Below, piece after piece: positions 15,625-24,850 of a stretch of 47,918 bases of DNA (its first letter is position 1; every line of letters starts with the position of its first letter). The notes beneath the pieces are model-generated. The model had not been told where the DNA came from. It saw only the letters and a program-made list of their open reading frames with translations, and ran no database searches. Source of the DNA: Candidatus Vecturithrix granuli (GTDB taxonomy: Bacteria > Moduliflexota > Moduliflexia > Moduliflexales > Moduliflexaceae); the NCBI GenBank assembly GCA_000739535.1, contig DF820476.1:33964-81881 (forward strand), written 5' to 3'. A program made the translations under genes and the position numbers.

Positions 15625-17202
15625 ATGAATCACGACAATAAGCCGACGCAATCCGTTCCGATTGTACGGATGAAGCATATTTGCAAAAGTTTCGGACGAG
15701 TACAGGTCTTGAAGGATGTTGAATTGGAAATCTTTCCGGGCGAAGTACACATTCTGGCGGGCGAGAATGGCGCCGGTAAAAGTACGCTGATTAAAATTTT
15801 AGCCGGCGCCTATCCGGATTTTGAGGGAACCATAGAGATTGATGGGAAATCTGTCTGTCCGCGTTCGCCGCAAGAAGCCACTGCCTTAGGCATTGCCGTG
15901 ATCCACCAGGAATTGTCGCTTGTGCCCTCAATGACCGTGGCGGATAATATCTTTCTGGGACGCTCAATGACCCGTCATGGTTTCGTGCAGGATACCTTGC
16001 AGAAAACGGAAGCCAGACGAGTTTTAGGTCTATTAGGATTAGACCTTGATGTTGACCTGCCCTTAGAAACCTACCCGATTGCCATTCAACAACTGGTGGA
16101 AGTGGCAAAAGCGATGAGTATTCAGGCTAAAGTGATCATTATGGATGAGCCGACCAGCGCCCTGAATGCCACGGAAGTGCAGAAGCTGTTTCATTTGATT
16201 GCCGAACTCAAAGCCAAAGGCTATGGCATTGTTTATATTACCCACCGCATGGAAGAGATCGAAGAAATCGCCGATCGTATTTCCGTGCTGCGCGATGGGC
16301 AATATATTGGCTCTGCGCCTGCCTCAGAACTCCCCATGCCAAAATTGATTCAGTGGATGGTCGGGCGTGCAATGGAACAGCATTTCCCTCGCCATCTGCC
16401 GCATATCGGAGAGGATCGCTTGCGTGTTGAAGAGTTCAGCCTTGATCTGGATCAGCATCGAGGTAAACCGGTGGTCAATAAGGTGTCGTTTTCTGTCCGA
16501 TCCGGTGAAATTCTGGGAATTGGCGGTCTGCGCGGATCGGGCGCGAGTGAGTTGTTGATGGGCCTGTTTGGCGCGTATGGTCATGCTGCTCAGGGAACGG
16601 TCAAATTGAACGGACAGGCCTTGCAAATCTATACTCCGCGCCAGGCGATTGATCGTGGGATCGCCTTGTTAACCAATGATCGCAAAGCAACCGGATTGGT
16701 ACCTTCCATGTCGGTCATTGCGAATGTGACGTTGGCTGATCTGAATCGGCTGTCGCCGAGTGGATGGCGACGACCTGAACATGAACGGCAGGTAACGCAG
16801 GAACTCGGGCAGGCGATCAATATTCGCGCCGCGTCGTTAGAGATGGAAGTCAATGAACTGTCCGGCGGGAATCAACAGAAAGTCGTGCTCGCCAAATGGC
16901 TTCAAACCAATCCGCAATTGCTCTTATTGGATGAGCCGACGCGCGGCGTGGATGTGGGGGCCAAATATGAAATTTACCAACTTATGAATGAATGGACGGC
17001 GCAGGGGATTGCGATTGTGTTGATTACCTCTGAAATGCCGGAATTACTGGCAATGAGCGATCGGATTGTCGTGATGCATCGCGGACAGATTACGGCGGCC
17101 TTTACCCGCGAACAGGCGTCAGCAGAAGCGATCCTGGAAGCTGCTATGGGAAAAACCTATCACCTGAACGGAAATCATTTTGGAAAGGAGAGCAATGTAT
17201 GA
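15625..17202 (+). CDS. Sugar ABC importer dual ATPase (RbsA/MglA family)
   Basis: 525 residues with two nucleotide-binding halves. The first has Walker A GENGAGKST, AIQQLVEVAKAM in place of the signature, and Walker B IIMDEPTSALN. The second has the usual degenerate Walker A (GGLRGSGAS), signature LSGGNQQKVVLAKWL and Walker B LLLLDEPTRGVDVG. Energises uptake of a monosaccharide such as ribose, xylose or galactose. ATG 15625 with GAGGAAAGG before it. First gene of an ATPase-permease-binding protein operon behind a sigma-54 promoter. The N-terminal half of the ABC-kinase fusion at 3883-5703 is a paralogue of the first half of this protein. Confidence 0.95.
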   Translation: MNHDNKPTQSVPIVRMKHICKSFGRVQVLKDVELEIFPGEVHILAGENGAGKSTLIKILAGAYPDFEGTIEIDGKSVCPRSPQEATALGIAVIHQELSLVPSMTVADNIFLGRSMTRHGFVQDTLQKTEARRVLGLLGLDLDVDLPLETYPIAIQQLVEVAKAMSIQAKVIIMDEPTSALNATEVQKLFHLIAELKAKGYGIVYITHRMEEIEEIADRISVLRDGQYIGSAPASELPMPKLIQWMVGRAMEQHFPRHLPHIGEDRLRVEEFSLDLDQHRGKPVVNKVSFSVRSGEILGIGGLRGSGASELLMGLFGAYGHAAQGTVKLNGQALQIYTPRQAIDRGIALLTNDRKATGLVPSMSVIANVTLADLNRLSPSGWRRPEHERQVTQELGQAINIRAASLEMEVNELSGGNQQKVVLAKWLQTNPQLLLLDEPTRGVDVGAKYEIYQLMNEWTAQGIAIVLITSEMPELLAMSDRIVVMHRGQITAAFTREQASAEAILEAAMGKTYHLNGNHFGKESNV

Positions 17203-18218
17203 AGCCAGAGACAACTGCTGAAACGAAAAAACCTACTCGTCTGAATCAGATGCTCGCTAGTTCTGCGGGCCGAGCCTTTATCGCGCTTATTCTGGTGCTT
17301 GTATTAGGCATGGTTTTTAATGCGGATGGCGCGTTTTTGAAAACCGGAACCCACCGGGATACGCTGCGCCAGGCATCGGTGTACGGTATTCTGGCCTGCG
17401 GGATGACATTAGTAATTCTCACTGGCGGCATCGATCTCTCCGTCGGGAGCGTATTGGGATTTATCGCGGTCTGTTTTTCGTTGATGAGCATCCATTTTTC
17501 CTGGTCGGCCTGGATTTCCATTCCCTTGTGTCTGTTGATTGGCGCAGCCTGCGGATCAATTTCCGGCGTCTTAACGGCCTGGTTTAAAGTGCAGCCCTTC
17601 ATCGCCACACTCGCCATTATGTCGGTTGCGCGAGGAATGGCAAAATATGTGAGCGGCGGCAGGAAAATCGCGACAGCGGTGCAAAATCCTGACGGCACGT
17701 ACCGCTATGTCGATCTCCCCAGTATTTTTCGCATGATCGATTCCCGCATTCTGGGGGGTAATCTGGCGGTCGTGACGGTGATTTTTTTCATCTGTCTTGC
17801 GATCGTATGGCTGTTCGTTGCCCGTCATCGTTGGGGCCGCCAATTATTTGCGCTGGGCGGCAATGAGGAAGCGGCGCGTTTATCCGGCGTGCCTGTGAAT
17901 CGGGCGAAACTTATGGCATACTCTGCTTCAGGCTTGCTTTCCGCAGTGGCGGGAATCTGTCAGGCTGCTCAGGAGCAGCAAGGCGATCCTGAATCGGGTT
18001 TCACCTATGAGATGACGGCGATTGCGATGGTGGTCATCGGCGGCACGAATCTGGCCGGCGGGCGCGGCGGCATCGGCCTGACGTTGTTAGGGATTCTTAC
18101 GATTGGGTACCTGGAAAAAATCCTGAGTATTAATGCGGTTCCCGAAGCCGGGCGTCTGATAGCGACGGGCGTCATTATTATTCTGGCGGTGCTCACGCAA
18201 GGAAGACGACGGAAATAA
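17199..18218 (+). CDS. Sugar ABC importer permease (RbsC family)
   Basis: 339 residues, multi-spanning. The family marks are GILACGMTLVILTGGIDLSV near residue 65, ALGGNEEAARLSGVPV, and TAIAMVVIGGTNLAGGRGG. The ATG overlaps the TGA of the ATPase gene (ATGA), so it is translationally coupled. Substrate not determinable from sequence alone. A candidate docking partner for the ABC module of the histidine kinase. Confidence 0.94.
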   Translation: MKPETTAETKKPTRLNQMLASSAGRAFIALILVLVLGMVFNADGAFLKTGTHRDTLRQASVYGILACGMTLVILTGGIDLSVGSVLGFIAVCFSLMSIHFSWSAWISIPLCLLIGAACGSISGVLTAWFKVQPFIATLAIMSVARGMAKYVSGGRKIATAVQNPDGTYRYVDLPSIFRMIDSRILGGNLAVVTVIFFICLAIVWLFVARHRWGRQLFALGGNEEAARLSGVPVNRAKLMAYSASGLLSAVAGICQAAQEQQGDPESGFTYEMTAIAMVVIGGTNLAGGRGGIGLTLLGILTIGYLEKILSINAVPEAGRLIATGVIIILAVLTQGRRRK

Positions 18219-18425
18219 CTGCAAAACAGACGAGTTCTGAGGGGGTGATAGTTCGGTAGAAAAAAACCAAGTGTTTAAAAAATGCAGTGAAAATACCTGG
18301 ATGGGGTGTAACTCAGACCTGTCCGACAATGTTCGACAAGTCCTGATAGTAAGAACTTTTGTTCCAAAGTAGTAGATCGAGATATTCACAACAATTATTA
18401 TCGTTTTTAATGGAGGGTATCACGT

Positions 18426-19349
18426 ATGAAGAAGTTTTTGACAGTCATGATCGTCATATTGTTCGTATGCACGTTTGCATTCACGGCGCTGGCCAAAGAC
18501 AAATATATCATTGGCATGAGTCAGTGTAACCTGGGCGAACCCTGGCGTGTGCAGATGAACGCTGATGTCAAAGCCGCCGCAGATCAACATCCGAACCTGG
18601 AAGTCGTGTATAAAGACGCACAGAATGATACGCTGAAACAGCGTGCGCATGTCGAAGAGTTCGTCAGCGCCGGCGTTGATTTACTCATTATCAGCCCCAA
18701 AGAAGCGCAGCCGCTGACTGAACCTGTCGCCAAAGCCATGGATGCAGGCATTCCAGTCATCGTGTTAGACCGGCGGGTTGTCGGCGACAAATACACCTGT
18801 TTCATCGGCGCCGATAATAAGATCATCGGCAAAGCTGCTGGTGAGTGGATTGTCAAGACCCTGGGAGGCAAAGGAAAAGTGGTTGAGCTGAAAGGTTTGA
18901 TGACTTCAACCCCTGGGCAGGATCGTAACTCCGGATTCCGCGAAGGGATCAAAGGATCAGAGATCGAAGTGATTTTTGAAGCGGATATGAAATGGCTGGA
19001 ACCGGATGCCCGCAAGGAAATGGAATCGGCCCTGGCCCGTTTCGACAAAATTGATCTGGTGTACGCCCATAACGATCCCGGTGCGCACGGCGCGTATTTA
19101 GCTGCGAAAGCGGCCGGACGCGAAAAAGAAATGAAATTTGTCGGCATTGACGCCCTGCCACACGAAGGCATCATGTACGTCAAACAAGGCATTATGGATG
19201 CCACCTTCCAGTATCCGACCGGCGGCGCGGAATCCATTGACATCGCGCTGAAAATCCTCGCTGGCGAACAGGTACCGCATGAAATCACCCTCGGTTCCCG
19301 CGTCTTTACCGCCGAAAACGTGGATAGCGGCGGCGAAGCGATTGAATAA
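18426..19349 (+). CDS. Sugar-binding protein (RbsB family)
   Basis: 307 residues. Signal peptide MKKFLTVMIVILFVCTFAF...ALA, then a type I sugar-binding fold (YIIGMSQCNLGEPWRVQMN, VDLLIISPKEAQPLTEPV, DAGIPVIVLDRRV, YAHNDPGAHGAY). GGAGGG lies before the ATG. It is 207 bases after the permease gene, a gap with no clear promoter, so it is probably co-transcribed. Family members bind ribose, xylose, galactose or related sugars; the specificity is unknown. Confidence 0.93.
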   Translation: MKKFLTVMIVILFVCTFAFTALAKDKYIIGMSQCNLGEPWRVQMNADVKAAADQHPNLEVVYKDAQNDTLKQRAHVEEFVSAGVDLLIISPKEAQPLTEPVAKAMDAGIPVIVLDRRVVGDKYTCFIGADNKIIGKAAGEWIVKTLGGKGKVVELKGLMTSTPGQDRNSGFREGIKGSEIEVIFEADMKWLEPDARKEMESALARFDKIDLVYAHNDPGAHGAYLAAKAAGREKEMKFVGIDALPHEGIMYVKQGIMDATFQYPTGGAESIDIALKILAGEQVPHEITLGSRVFTAENVDSGGEAIE

Positions 19350-19361
19350 GTTGTCGTTTCT

Positions 19362-19397
19362 AAAAAAACCGGGTTTCTCCCAGAAACCCGGTTTTTT
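19362..19397 (+). terminator. AAACCGGGTTTC hairpin after the sugar importer
   Basis: ACCGGGTTTC-TCCC-AGAAACCCGGT stem flanked by A and T runs, 12 bases after the binding-protein stop. It has the shape of a rho-independent terminator and belongs to a repeated family (also 15455, 27890, 31341, 34004, 37928, 46196). Confidence 0.75.
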
Positions 19398-19494
19398 CTG
19401 ATTCGCATACAGAATCTCTATCGTTTCACCTGAACAACCCATTGAATCATTGATCTTAAAGTCATACAAACATAACAAAAAGGAGTTTAGTGAT

Positions 19495-20388
19495 ATGCCT
19501 AAAAAAGTATCAACGTTTTTCATCATTCTGCTCTGTCTGGTGTCATGGGGAAATCTTGCCCTTGCTGATGGGAAAATTATGGAAGGGCTTTCATTAAAAA
19601 GTGACATTTTAGCAAAGGATGTCGAATACGCCATTTATCTGCCAGAGGATTATGATACTTCTGTTAGAAAATATCCGGTGGTCTATCTGCTGCACGGCAT
19701 GGGCGGTGATGATACCGAATGGATTCAATTTGGCGAAATTCACCGGATTGTGGATAAAGCTATCGAAGATGGCGAAATTCCCCCGATGATTATTGTGATG
19801 CCGGACGCTGAGAAGAATAAATACTATTACATCAACGATTATCAGGGCAAGGCCCGCTGGGAAGACATGTTTAACAACGAGTTCATGCCCTTCATTGAAG
19901 CCGAGTACAGAATCAGAGCAGAAAAGACCTTTCGCGCCATTGCCGGGTTATCAATGGGAGGCTACGGCGCACTGCTCCATGCCATGAAATATCCGGATCT
20001 GTATTCAACCTGTGTGGCCCTGAGCGCAGGAATTCGGACAGATGAACAGATTTTAGCTCTTGATCGTGAAGCCTATAATATACGCTATGGTGGACCTTTC
20101 GGCATGGATCTGGAAGGACAGGCTCGTTTAAGCGACTATTATCGGCAATATGATATTCTGACGATGGTAGAGAAGATTCCGGCTGAGGAATTATCGAAAG
20201 TGCGTTACTGGCTTGATTGCGGCGATGATGATTTCTTTACCATCGGTGTTGCTCTCCTGCACGTGAAAATGAAACAACTGGGGATTCCGCACGAATATCG
20301 AGTACGCGATGGCAGCCATATCTGGCAATATTGGCGATCAGGCATAGTTGATGGCCTGAAATACATTGGCGATAAATTCCGCAATTAA
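19495..20388 (+). CDS. Secreted alpha/beta-hydrolase esterase (CE1/esterase D-like)
   Basis: 297 residues. Signal peptide MPKKVSTFFIILLCLVSWG...ALA. Esterase of the feruloyl/acetyl-xylan esterase and S-formylglutathione-hydrolase superfamily: YPVVYLLHGMGGDDTEW (oxyanion loop), nucleophile serine in AGLSMGGYGAL (about residue 158), a candidate acid in LDCGDDDFF, and histidine in DGSHIWQYW. AGGAG lies before the ATG. It may release acyl groups from plant polysaccharides to feed the sugar importers around it; that role is inferred. Confidence 0.85.
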   Translation: MPKKVSTFFIILLCLVSWGNLALADGKIMEGLSLKSDILAKDVEYAIYLPEDYDTSVRKYPVVYLLHGMGGDDTEWIQFGEIHRIVDKAIEDGEIPPMIIVMPDAEKNKYYYINDYQGKARWEDMFNNEFMPFIEAEYRIRAEKTFRAIAGLSMGGYGALLHAMKYPDLYSTCVALSAGIRTDEQILALDREAYNIRYGGPFGMDLEGQARLSDYYRQYDILTMVEKIPAEELSKVRYWLDCGDDDFFTIGVALLHVKMKQLGIPHEYRVRDGSHIWQYWRSGIVDGLKYIGDKFRN

Positions 20389-20417
20389 ACAGAATCCAGA
20401 CAGATCATTCCGCACTT

Positions 20418-20447
20418 ATCCCGGCTACTCGCTCGAGCAGTCGGGAT
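20418..20447. terminator. Hairpin after the esterase
   Basis: Imperfect 14-base arms ATCCCGGCTACTCG / CGAGCAGTCGGGAT, without a clear T tract. It may end the esterase transcript. The remaining 210 bases to the GGDEF gene contain nothing else that I can support. Confidence 0.4.
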
Positions 20448-20657
20448 TCATCTTTCAATTCAACACTCTCCAATCTTCCATGAATAAGCAGAAATCGCAA
20501 CAAACTGCGGCGATGTTGGAGCAACATTGCGCATTGTGACTCCTGCCCATTTTTTCGTTGACAAACTGGAGGAAGTGGTATCAGTTTGTTTTAGGATATC
20601 CCCTGTATCTGGTCAAGCACTTAAAAGATGAAACAATATACATAAGGGAAAAAAACA

Positions 20658-22121
20658 ATGGACAGGGAAGTTAGAAATACAACCATACCAGATCAGATCA
20701 TCAATCAATGGCAACGTCTCGTGGACGCCATTGCCGATTTACTCTCTGTACCGAGTGTCATGATTAATCGGCTGGAACCACCTGATTTGGAAGTATTTCG
20801 TTCGAATATCAGTCCCAAGAACCCTTTTCCTTCAGGGACGCGGATGCCAATGGCCGGGGTATATTGTGCAATGACCGCTCAAAAACGTCAAAAGCTTCAG
20901 GTCAACGATGCCAGAAAGAACCCTCAATGGGCTGATTCACCGACAGCGAAAGCCGGGATTTACGCCTACCTGGGCTATCCCCTTCTTTGGCCTGACGGTG
21001 AAGTGTTCGGGACCCTTTGTGTCGTTGATACCAAAGAAAATTCCTGGGGCAAACACTACGAAAGTCTGCTGTTTACATTCAAGGATGTGGTGGAGGACCA
21101 TCTGGCCCTCGTGAGTGCGTTAGAGCTGCTGGATAAAAAGAACCGGGAGCTTGAATGCGCCCTTCGCAAAAGCAAACAAATGGAGGAAGCCTTAGCCACC
21201 GAAAGACAGCGACTGGCTTACATACTCGAGGGCACCGACGTGGGTACCTGGGAGTATAATGTCCAGACCGGCGAAGCTATAGTCAATGAACGTTTGATGG
21301 AAATAAGCGGCTATACGCTGGCAGAATTTACGTCGATTTCTATTGATACCTTTATGAAAAATTTGCATCCGGATGATCTTGCGACATCGAGTGTTCTGCT
21401 TGAAAAGATTTTCAATAAAGAATTAATGTACATTGCTCACGAAGTACGTGTGCGTCACAAGGATGGCAGGTGGATCTGGGTGCTTGATAGAGGCAAGGTA
21501 GCGATCTGGACGGCTGACGGGAGACCCCTGGTTGTATGCGGCACTCGCCAGGACATCACCGAGCGTAAGCAGGCCGAGGAACAGATTCGCCACCTGGCGA
21601 ACCATGATGCGCTGACAGGACTCCCGAGTCTCCGATTAGCCAGAGATCGGCTCGCCATGGCCATGAGCCATGCGCATCGGTATAACACCACGGCGGCCGT
21701 GATGTTTATTGACCTGGACGGCTTCAAGACTGTTAACGATACCCTGGGCCATGACGCGGGAGATGAGGTTCTCAAGCACGTGGCTCAACGCCTGCTGGCC
21801 TGCGTCCGTGAAACCGATACGGTCGCGCGGATCGGTGGCGATGAGTTTCTGCTCATTGCCACCGGACTTCACACTTCTGAGAATGCCGCGCAGATTGCCG
21901 CAAAGGTTATCCAGATCGTATCCCAGCCGATCATTTTCAATGGGCGACAGGCAGTCGTGGGCGCAAGTATCGGGATCGCGCTTTTTCCCGACCACGGCGA
22001 AGATAAAGACCAGTTAATCAAGCAGGCGGATGAAGCCATGTATAAAATCAAAAACGCCGGCAAGAATGGATTCAATTTTGTAAATACTGTTCGCCTACGT
22101 CCATGTCTTCAGAAGGTATAA
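20658..22121 (+). CDS. GAF-PAS-GGDEF diguanylate cyclase
   Basis: 487 residues, soluble. GAF domain 1-150 (GYPLLWPDGEVFGTLCVVD), coiled coil about 150-190, PAS with PAC about 190-305 (ISGYTLAEF, RHKDGRWIWVLDRG, GTRQDITERKQAEE), GGDEF domain from about 315. Active-site motif GGDEF at 393-397 and an inhibitory I-site RETD at 384-387, five residues before it, so it is predicted to make cyclic di-GMP with feedback control. No EAL domain. AAGGG lies upstream of the ATG. Confidence 0.93.
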   Translation: MDREVRNTTIPDQIINQWQRLVDAIADLLSVPSVMINRLEPPDLEVFRSNISPKNPFPSGTRMPMAGVYCAMTAQKRQKLQVNDARKNPQWADSPTAKAGIYAYLGYPLLWPDGEVFGTLCVVDTKENSWGKHYESLLFTFKDVVEDHLALVSALELLDKKNRELECALRKSKQMEEALATERQRLAYILEGTDVGTWEYNVQTGEAIVNERLMEISGYTLAEFTSISIDTFMKNLHPDDLATSSVLLEKIFNKELMYIAHEVRVRHKDGRWIWVLDRGKVAIWTADGRPLVVCGTRQDITERKQAEEQIRHLANHDALTGLPSLRLARDRLAMAMSHAHRYNTTAAVMFIDLDGFKTVNDTLGHDAGDEVLKHVAQRLLACVRETDTVARIGGDEFLLIATGLHTSENAAQIAAKVIQIVSQPIIFNGRQAVVGASIGIALFPDHGEDKDQLIKQADEAMYKIKNAGKNGFNFVNTVRLRPCLQKV

Positions 22122-22231
22122 GCAGAAAGTGGAGGTAGGCAGTTGCGAAGGTTTTTCGCCATTTTCAGCCCATGCGCGTCACCTTTGCAAGGTTATCATT
22201 GAAACCAATCCCCTTGAGGTTCTTTAAACGC

Positions 22232-22624
22232 TTATTCCTTGCCATCTAACCAGGCTTCAGCTTCTTGGAGATTGGAGAAAAATTTCATTGTAAACCCGGC
22301 TTGACGAAAAATACGCTGCACCTGCATTTTTAAAATGACGCTTTCAGAAAGGACTTCGGCCGCTTTTGAGATGCCGGCCTCAATCAGTATTTGACGAGTT
22401 TTTTGGGCGGCTTCTGTCCATTCCTGCGACATCACACTGATCTGAGTGGCATCACTCAAGCCGGTAAATCCCTTTTTCAGGAGTTTTGCCGCTTTTTCAA
22501 AATCCTGGAGATAGGGGTCGCCTTTGACAGGACGTACCCATGATCCTTTAATCGTCTGATAGAGCCTGTTTTTAGGCAAATCAACCGCAATTGTATAAAA
22601 CTCTGTTTTCGCGATTTCTTGCAT
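22232..22624 (-). CDS. STAS/SpoIIAA-like protein, unknown role
   Basis: About 130 residues. An N-terminal pattern (IAVDLPKNRLYQTIKGSW), a middle FTGLSDATQISVMSQEW and the C-terminal FSNLQEAEAWL resemble SpoIIAA-like/STAS-fold proteins, but I cannot name a family. The ATG at 22624 is preceded by GGAGACAAAG; an ATG at 22639 is the alternative. Its own promoter region holds a palindrome (22659-22676). Not obviously linked to the DUF pair upstream. Confidence 0.6.
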   Translation of the reverse strand: MQEIAKTEFYTIAVDLPKNRLYQTIKGSWVRPVKGDPYLQDFEKAAKLLKKGFTGLSDATQISVMSQEWTEAAQKTRQILIEAGISKAAEVLSESVILKMQVQRIFRQAGFTMKFFSNLQEAEAWLDGKE

Positions 22625-22658
22625 ACGCTTTGTCTCCATACCTGAAATGTTATTATGT

Positions 22659-22676
22659 GCTTATAAGCTTATAAGC
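22659..22676 (-). promoter_or_regulatory. Palindromic operator-like site
   Basis: GCTTATAAGCTTATAAGC is a perfect 18-base palindrome made of two TTATAA units. It sits next to TTGACA (22678-22683, minus strand), so it may cover the core promoter of the STAS-like gene. Confidence 0.4.
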
Positions 22677-22679
22677 TTG

Positions 22680-22907
22680 TCAAGCAACCTTTCGGAATAA
22701 CTGTTTCTGATCAATATCCAAACTATATACCAAAATGGTCTGAAGGTCAAGCTTTTTCGAGGCTTCAAGAATTTCTATCCCCACAACTTTTCCATCATGT
22801 GTCAAATCCACATTGAGCCCATTAGACATTTCTGAAACTCCTTCAGGGTCTTCTTGCCCAAGTTGAATATACAATGCATCTACTTCATTATCATAAAAAA
22901 CTTTCAT
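22680..22907 (-). CDS. DUF2283 family protein
   Basis: 75 residues, MKVFYDNEVDALYIQLG...EGVSEMSNGLNVDLTHDGKVVGIEILEASK, the standard DUF2283 pattern (DALYI, VDLD-like, GIEIL). Paired with and overlapped by an upstream DUF4258 gene; such pairs occur widely and look like toxin-antitoxin-type modules, but activity is not established. GGTGG is suitably placed for the ATG at 22907; an ATG at 22910 and a GTG at 22916 are alternatives. Confidence 0.8.
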   Translation of the reverse strand: MKVFYDNEVDALYIQLGQEDPEGVSEMSNGLNVDLTHDGKVVGIEILEASKKLDLQTILVYSLDIDQKQLFRKVA

Positions 22908-23133
22908 CATTTCCACCTTTTTTTAACGGATATGCCGTGATCACTATAATTACATCATCGTAAACATCAAATACTGTTTTGAGCGGAAACGTAAACCCAG
23001 GTACCCTGTTTACAATTTCGTGATGACCTACAGGATACTCTTTTTCCTGGATGATGTCTATGATAATGGTCTCTGGAATGTGATACAGCTTGATTCGTCG
23101 TTTTGCATGACGTGAAAATTTAATTACTCGCAA
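22891..23133 (-). CDS. DUF4258 family protein
   Basis: 80 residues: SRHAKRRIKLYHIP near the N-terminus, PGFTFPLKTVFDVYDDVIIVITAYP near the C-terminus, which fits DUF4258 (RelE-like small proteins). The 3' end overlaps the start of the DUF2283 gene. The frame opens with TTG; no ATG is available in frame before it, so the start is uncertain. Confidence 0.72.
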   Translation of the reverse strand: MRVIKFSRHAKRRIKLYHIPETIIIDIIQEKEYPVGHHEIVNRVPGFTFPLKTVFDVYDDVIIVITAYPLKKGGNDESFL

Positions 23134-23151
23134 AACATTACTTTAACCCGC

Positions 23152-23212
23152 TGCTCAAAGTTTTTGAATAGCTATGAGTTCAAGGTAGATGGTTATTTAA
23201 AAACTTTGAGCA
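23152..23212. repeat. Inverted repeat between DUF4258 and xylulokinase genes
   Basis: Perfect 14-base arms TGCTCAAAGTTTTT (23152-23165) / AAAAACTTTGAGCA (23199-23212) with a 33-base spacer. It may end the kinase transcript or be another intergenic repeat (compare GTTCAAAAGTTTTTGAAC at 27861-27878). Confidence 0.5.
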
Positions 23213-23259
23213 TTGAGTATTATACTATTCTTCACCTTGTATGAAAAATTTGTATGTGT

Positions 23260-24762
23260 TTACATAGTCGAGTTTTTGAATGTCTGCTTTAAATTCTCAT
23301 ATAATGTCAGAAAAGTTGTATATCGCTTTTCATAGACCGCCGAGGCTTCAGGATAATGAATCTTTTGCGCGGGTTTTGCCAGGGTTGGCACGGTCTCAGC
23401 AGGGCCTTTAAGGGCTTGCTGACACAGAATCATATTCCCGATCAAGCCCGTATCCGGCATTTCAACCGTATAAATCGGCTTCCGCAAAATCTTGCCCACC
23501 GTGTTTAACCAGACCGGACTCTTCAAGCCGCCGCCGACCGCGCGAATTTCATCAATGGCGATTCCCAGGGATTCCACGGTTTCGACACAGTTCCGCAATG
23601 CAAAAGACACGCCTTCCATGATCGCTTTAATACAATGCCCTTTGGTGGTAAACAAATTGATGCCGAAAAAGACACCGCGGGCTGAGGCGTCCCAATAGGG
23701 CGTCCGTTCTCCGTTCAGATAGGGCAGAAAAATCAGCCCCTCAGAACCGTCAGGAATGTTTTGGATCGCCTGATTGTATTCATTGAAAATATCGCCGGAA
23801 CTGTGCTGTTCCTTGTCGGCATCAAAGGCATTTTTGAACCAGTGTAAGGACTGGCCGGCGGTTTGGGTAATGCCCAACGTGACCCACTTATTGCGCAAAC
23901 AATAGTGCCAGCATAAAGTTTGATACTGGGGATCAACGAGCGGTTTATCGGAACATACGGCGATCACGCCGGCCGTGCCAATGATGAGCGTCACCTGACC
24001 GGAATGAATCATGCCGGCCCCGAGCGCGGCGGACAAACAATCGGCACTGCCATTGGCAACCGGAGTGCCTGCTGTAATCCCTGTGAGCTGAGCGGCCTCT
24101 GCACTGACATGTCCCATGATGACATCTGAAGGCGCGAGTTCCGGAAAATATCCACGCGGAATGCCAAACAGTTCAAACATCTTATCAGACCAGGTTTCCT
24201 TCACAACATCAAACAGCAGGGTACCGCTCGCTTCGGCATAATCCATCATCATCTTCCCGGTCAACTTATACTTGAGGTAATCTTTGGCGACCAGAATATG
24301 TCTGACTTGCGACCAGATTTCAGGCTGGTTTTCCTGCACCCATTTCACCTGCGGCGCAGTATAGGTTGTGGTGGTAAAATTTTTGGTTTCCTGAAAGACC
24401 AGATCTCTCGATGATGGGTCTTGTTGAATGCGTTCAACAATGGAACTGCTGCGCTGGTCCATCCAGGTAATCGCCGGACGGAGGACACGATCGTTTTTGT
24501 CAAGATAGACCTGCGTGTGCATTTGTCCGCAAATACCGATCCCCAAAATTGCTGCAAATTCTTGCGGACAACGGGCTTTGAGGCTGTGACAGCCTTTAAT
24601 AAATCCCTGCCACCAGGCTTCGGGATCTTGTTCCGAATAGCCGGGTTGGGGGGAACTCATCGGATATTCAGTATAATCAGAGGCAATCATGTTGCCGGCT
24701 CCCTCAATCAGCGCCACCTTTAACCCTGTTGTGCCAACATCAATTGACAGATACATTTCCAT
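23260..24762 (-). CDS. xylB: Xylulokinase-type FGGY carbohydrate kinase
   Basis: About 500 residues. FGGY-family kinase: N-terminal phosphate loop SIDVGTTGLKVALIE, GICGQMHTQVYLD (xylulokinase GQMHG-like motif), ITWMDQRSS, GSADCLSAALGAG, FLPYLNGERTPYWD, and AVGGGLKSPVWL near the C-terminus. It probably phosphorylates xylulose or another ketose before the pentose phosphate pathway. The frame is open to 24852, but the ATG at 24762 begins the family's usual N-terminus. The substrate cannot be fixed without alignment; other FGGY sugars such as rhamnulose are possible given the rhamnose isomerase in the window. Confidence 0.85.
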   Translation of the reverse strand: MEMYLSIDVGTTGLKVALIEGAGNMIASDYTEYPMSSPQPGYSEQDPEAWWQGFIKGCHSLKARCPQEFAAILGIGICGQMHTQVYLDKNDRVLRPAITWMDQRSSSIVERIQQDPSSRDLVFQETKNFTTTTYTAPQVKWVQENQPEIWSQVRHILVAKDYLKYKLTGKMMMDYAEASGTLLFDVVKETWSDKMFELFGIPRGYFPELAPSDVIMGHVSAEAAQLTGITAGTPVANGSADCLSAALGAGMIHSGQVTLIIGTAGVIAVCSDKPLVDPQYQTLCWHYCLRNKWVTLGITQTAGQSLHWFKNAFDADKEQHSSGDIFNEYNQAIQNIPDGSEGLIFLPYLNGERTPYWDASARGVFFGINLFTTKGHCIKAIMEGVSFALRNCVETVESLGIAIDEIRAVGGGLKSPVWLNTVGKILRKPIYTVEMPDTGLIGNMILCQQALKGPAETVPTLAKPAQKIHYPEASAVYEKRYTTFLTLYENLKQTFKNSTM

Positions 24763-24850
24763 ATTCAAGAAAACGACCGGGATGAACAAGAAACAGTCTT
24801 TTTGCTCAATCACTGCCGTTTTTACAGAACTACAAAAATGAAGAATAAGC

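Noticed and set aside
18584-19408. Long minus-strand ORF opposite the sugar-binding protein
   Set aside because: It is a serine/proline-rich antisense shadow of a clear binding-protein gene.
20521-20540. Sigma-54 promoter before the GGDEF gene (TGGAGCAACATTGC)
   Set aside because: GG and GC are 9 rather than 10 bases apart, which sigma-54 does not normally tolerate.
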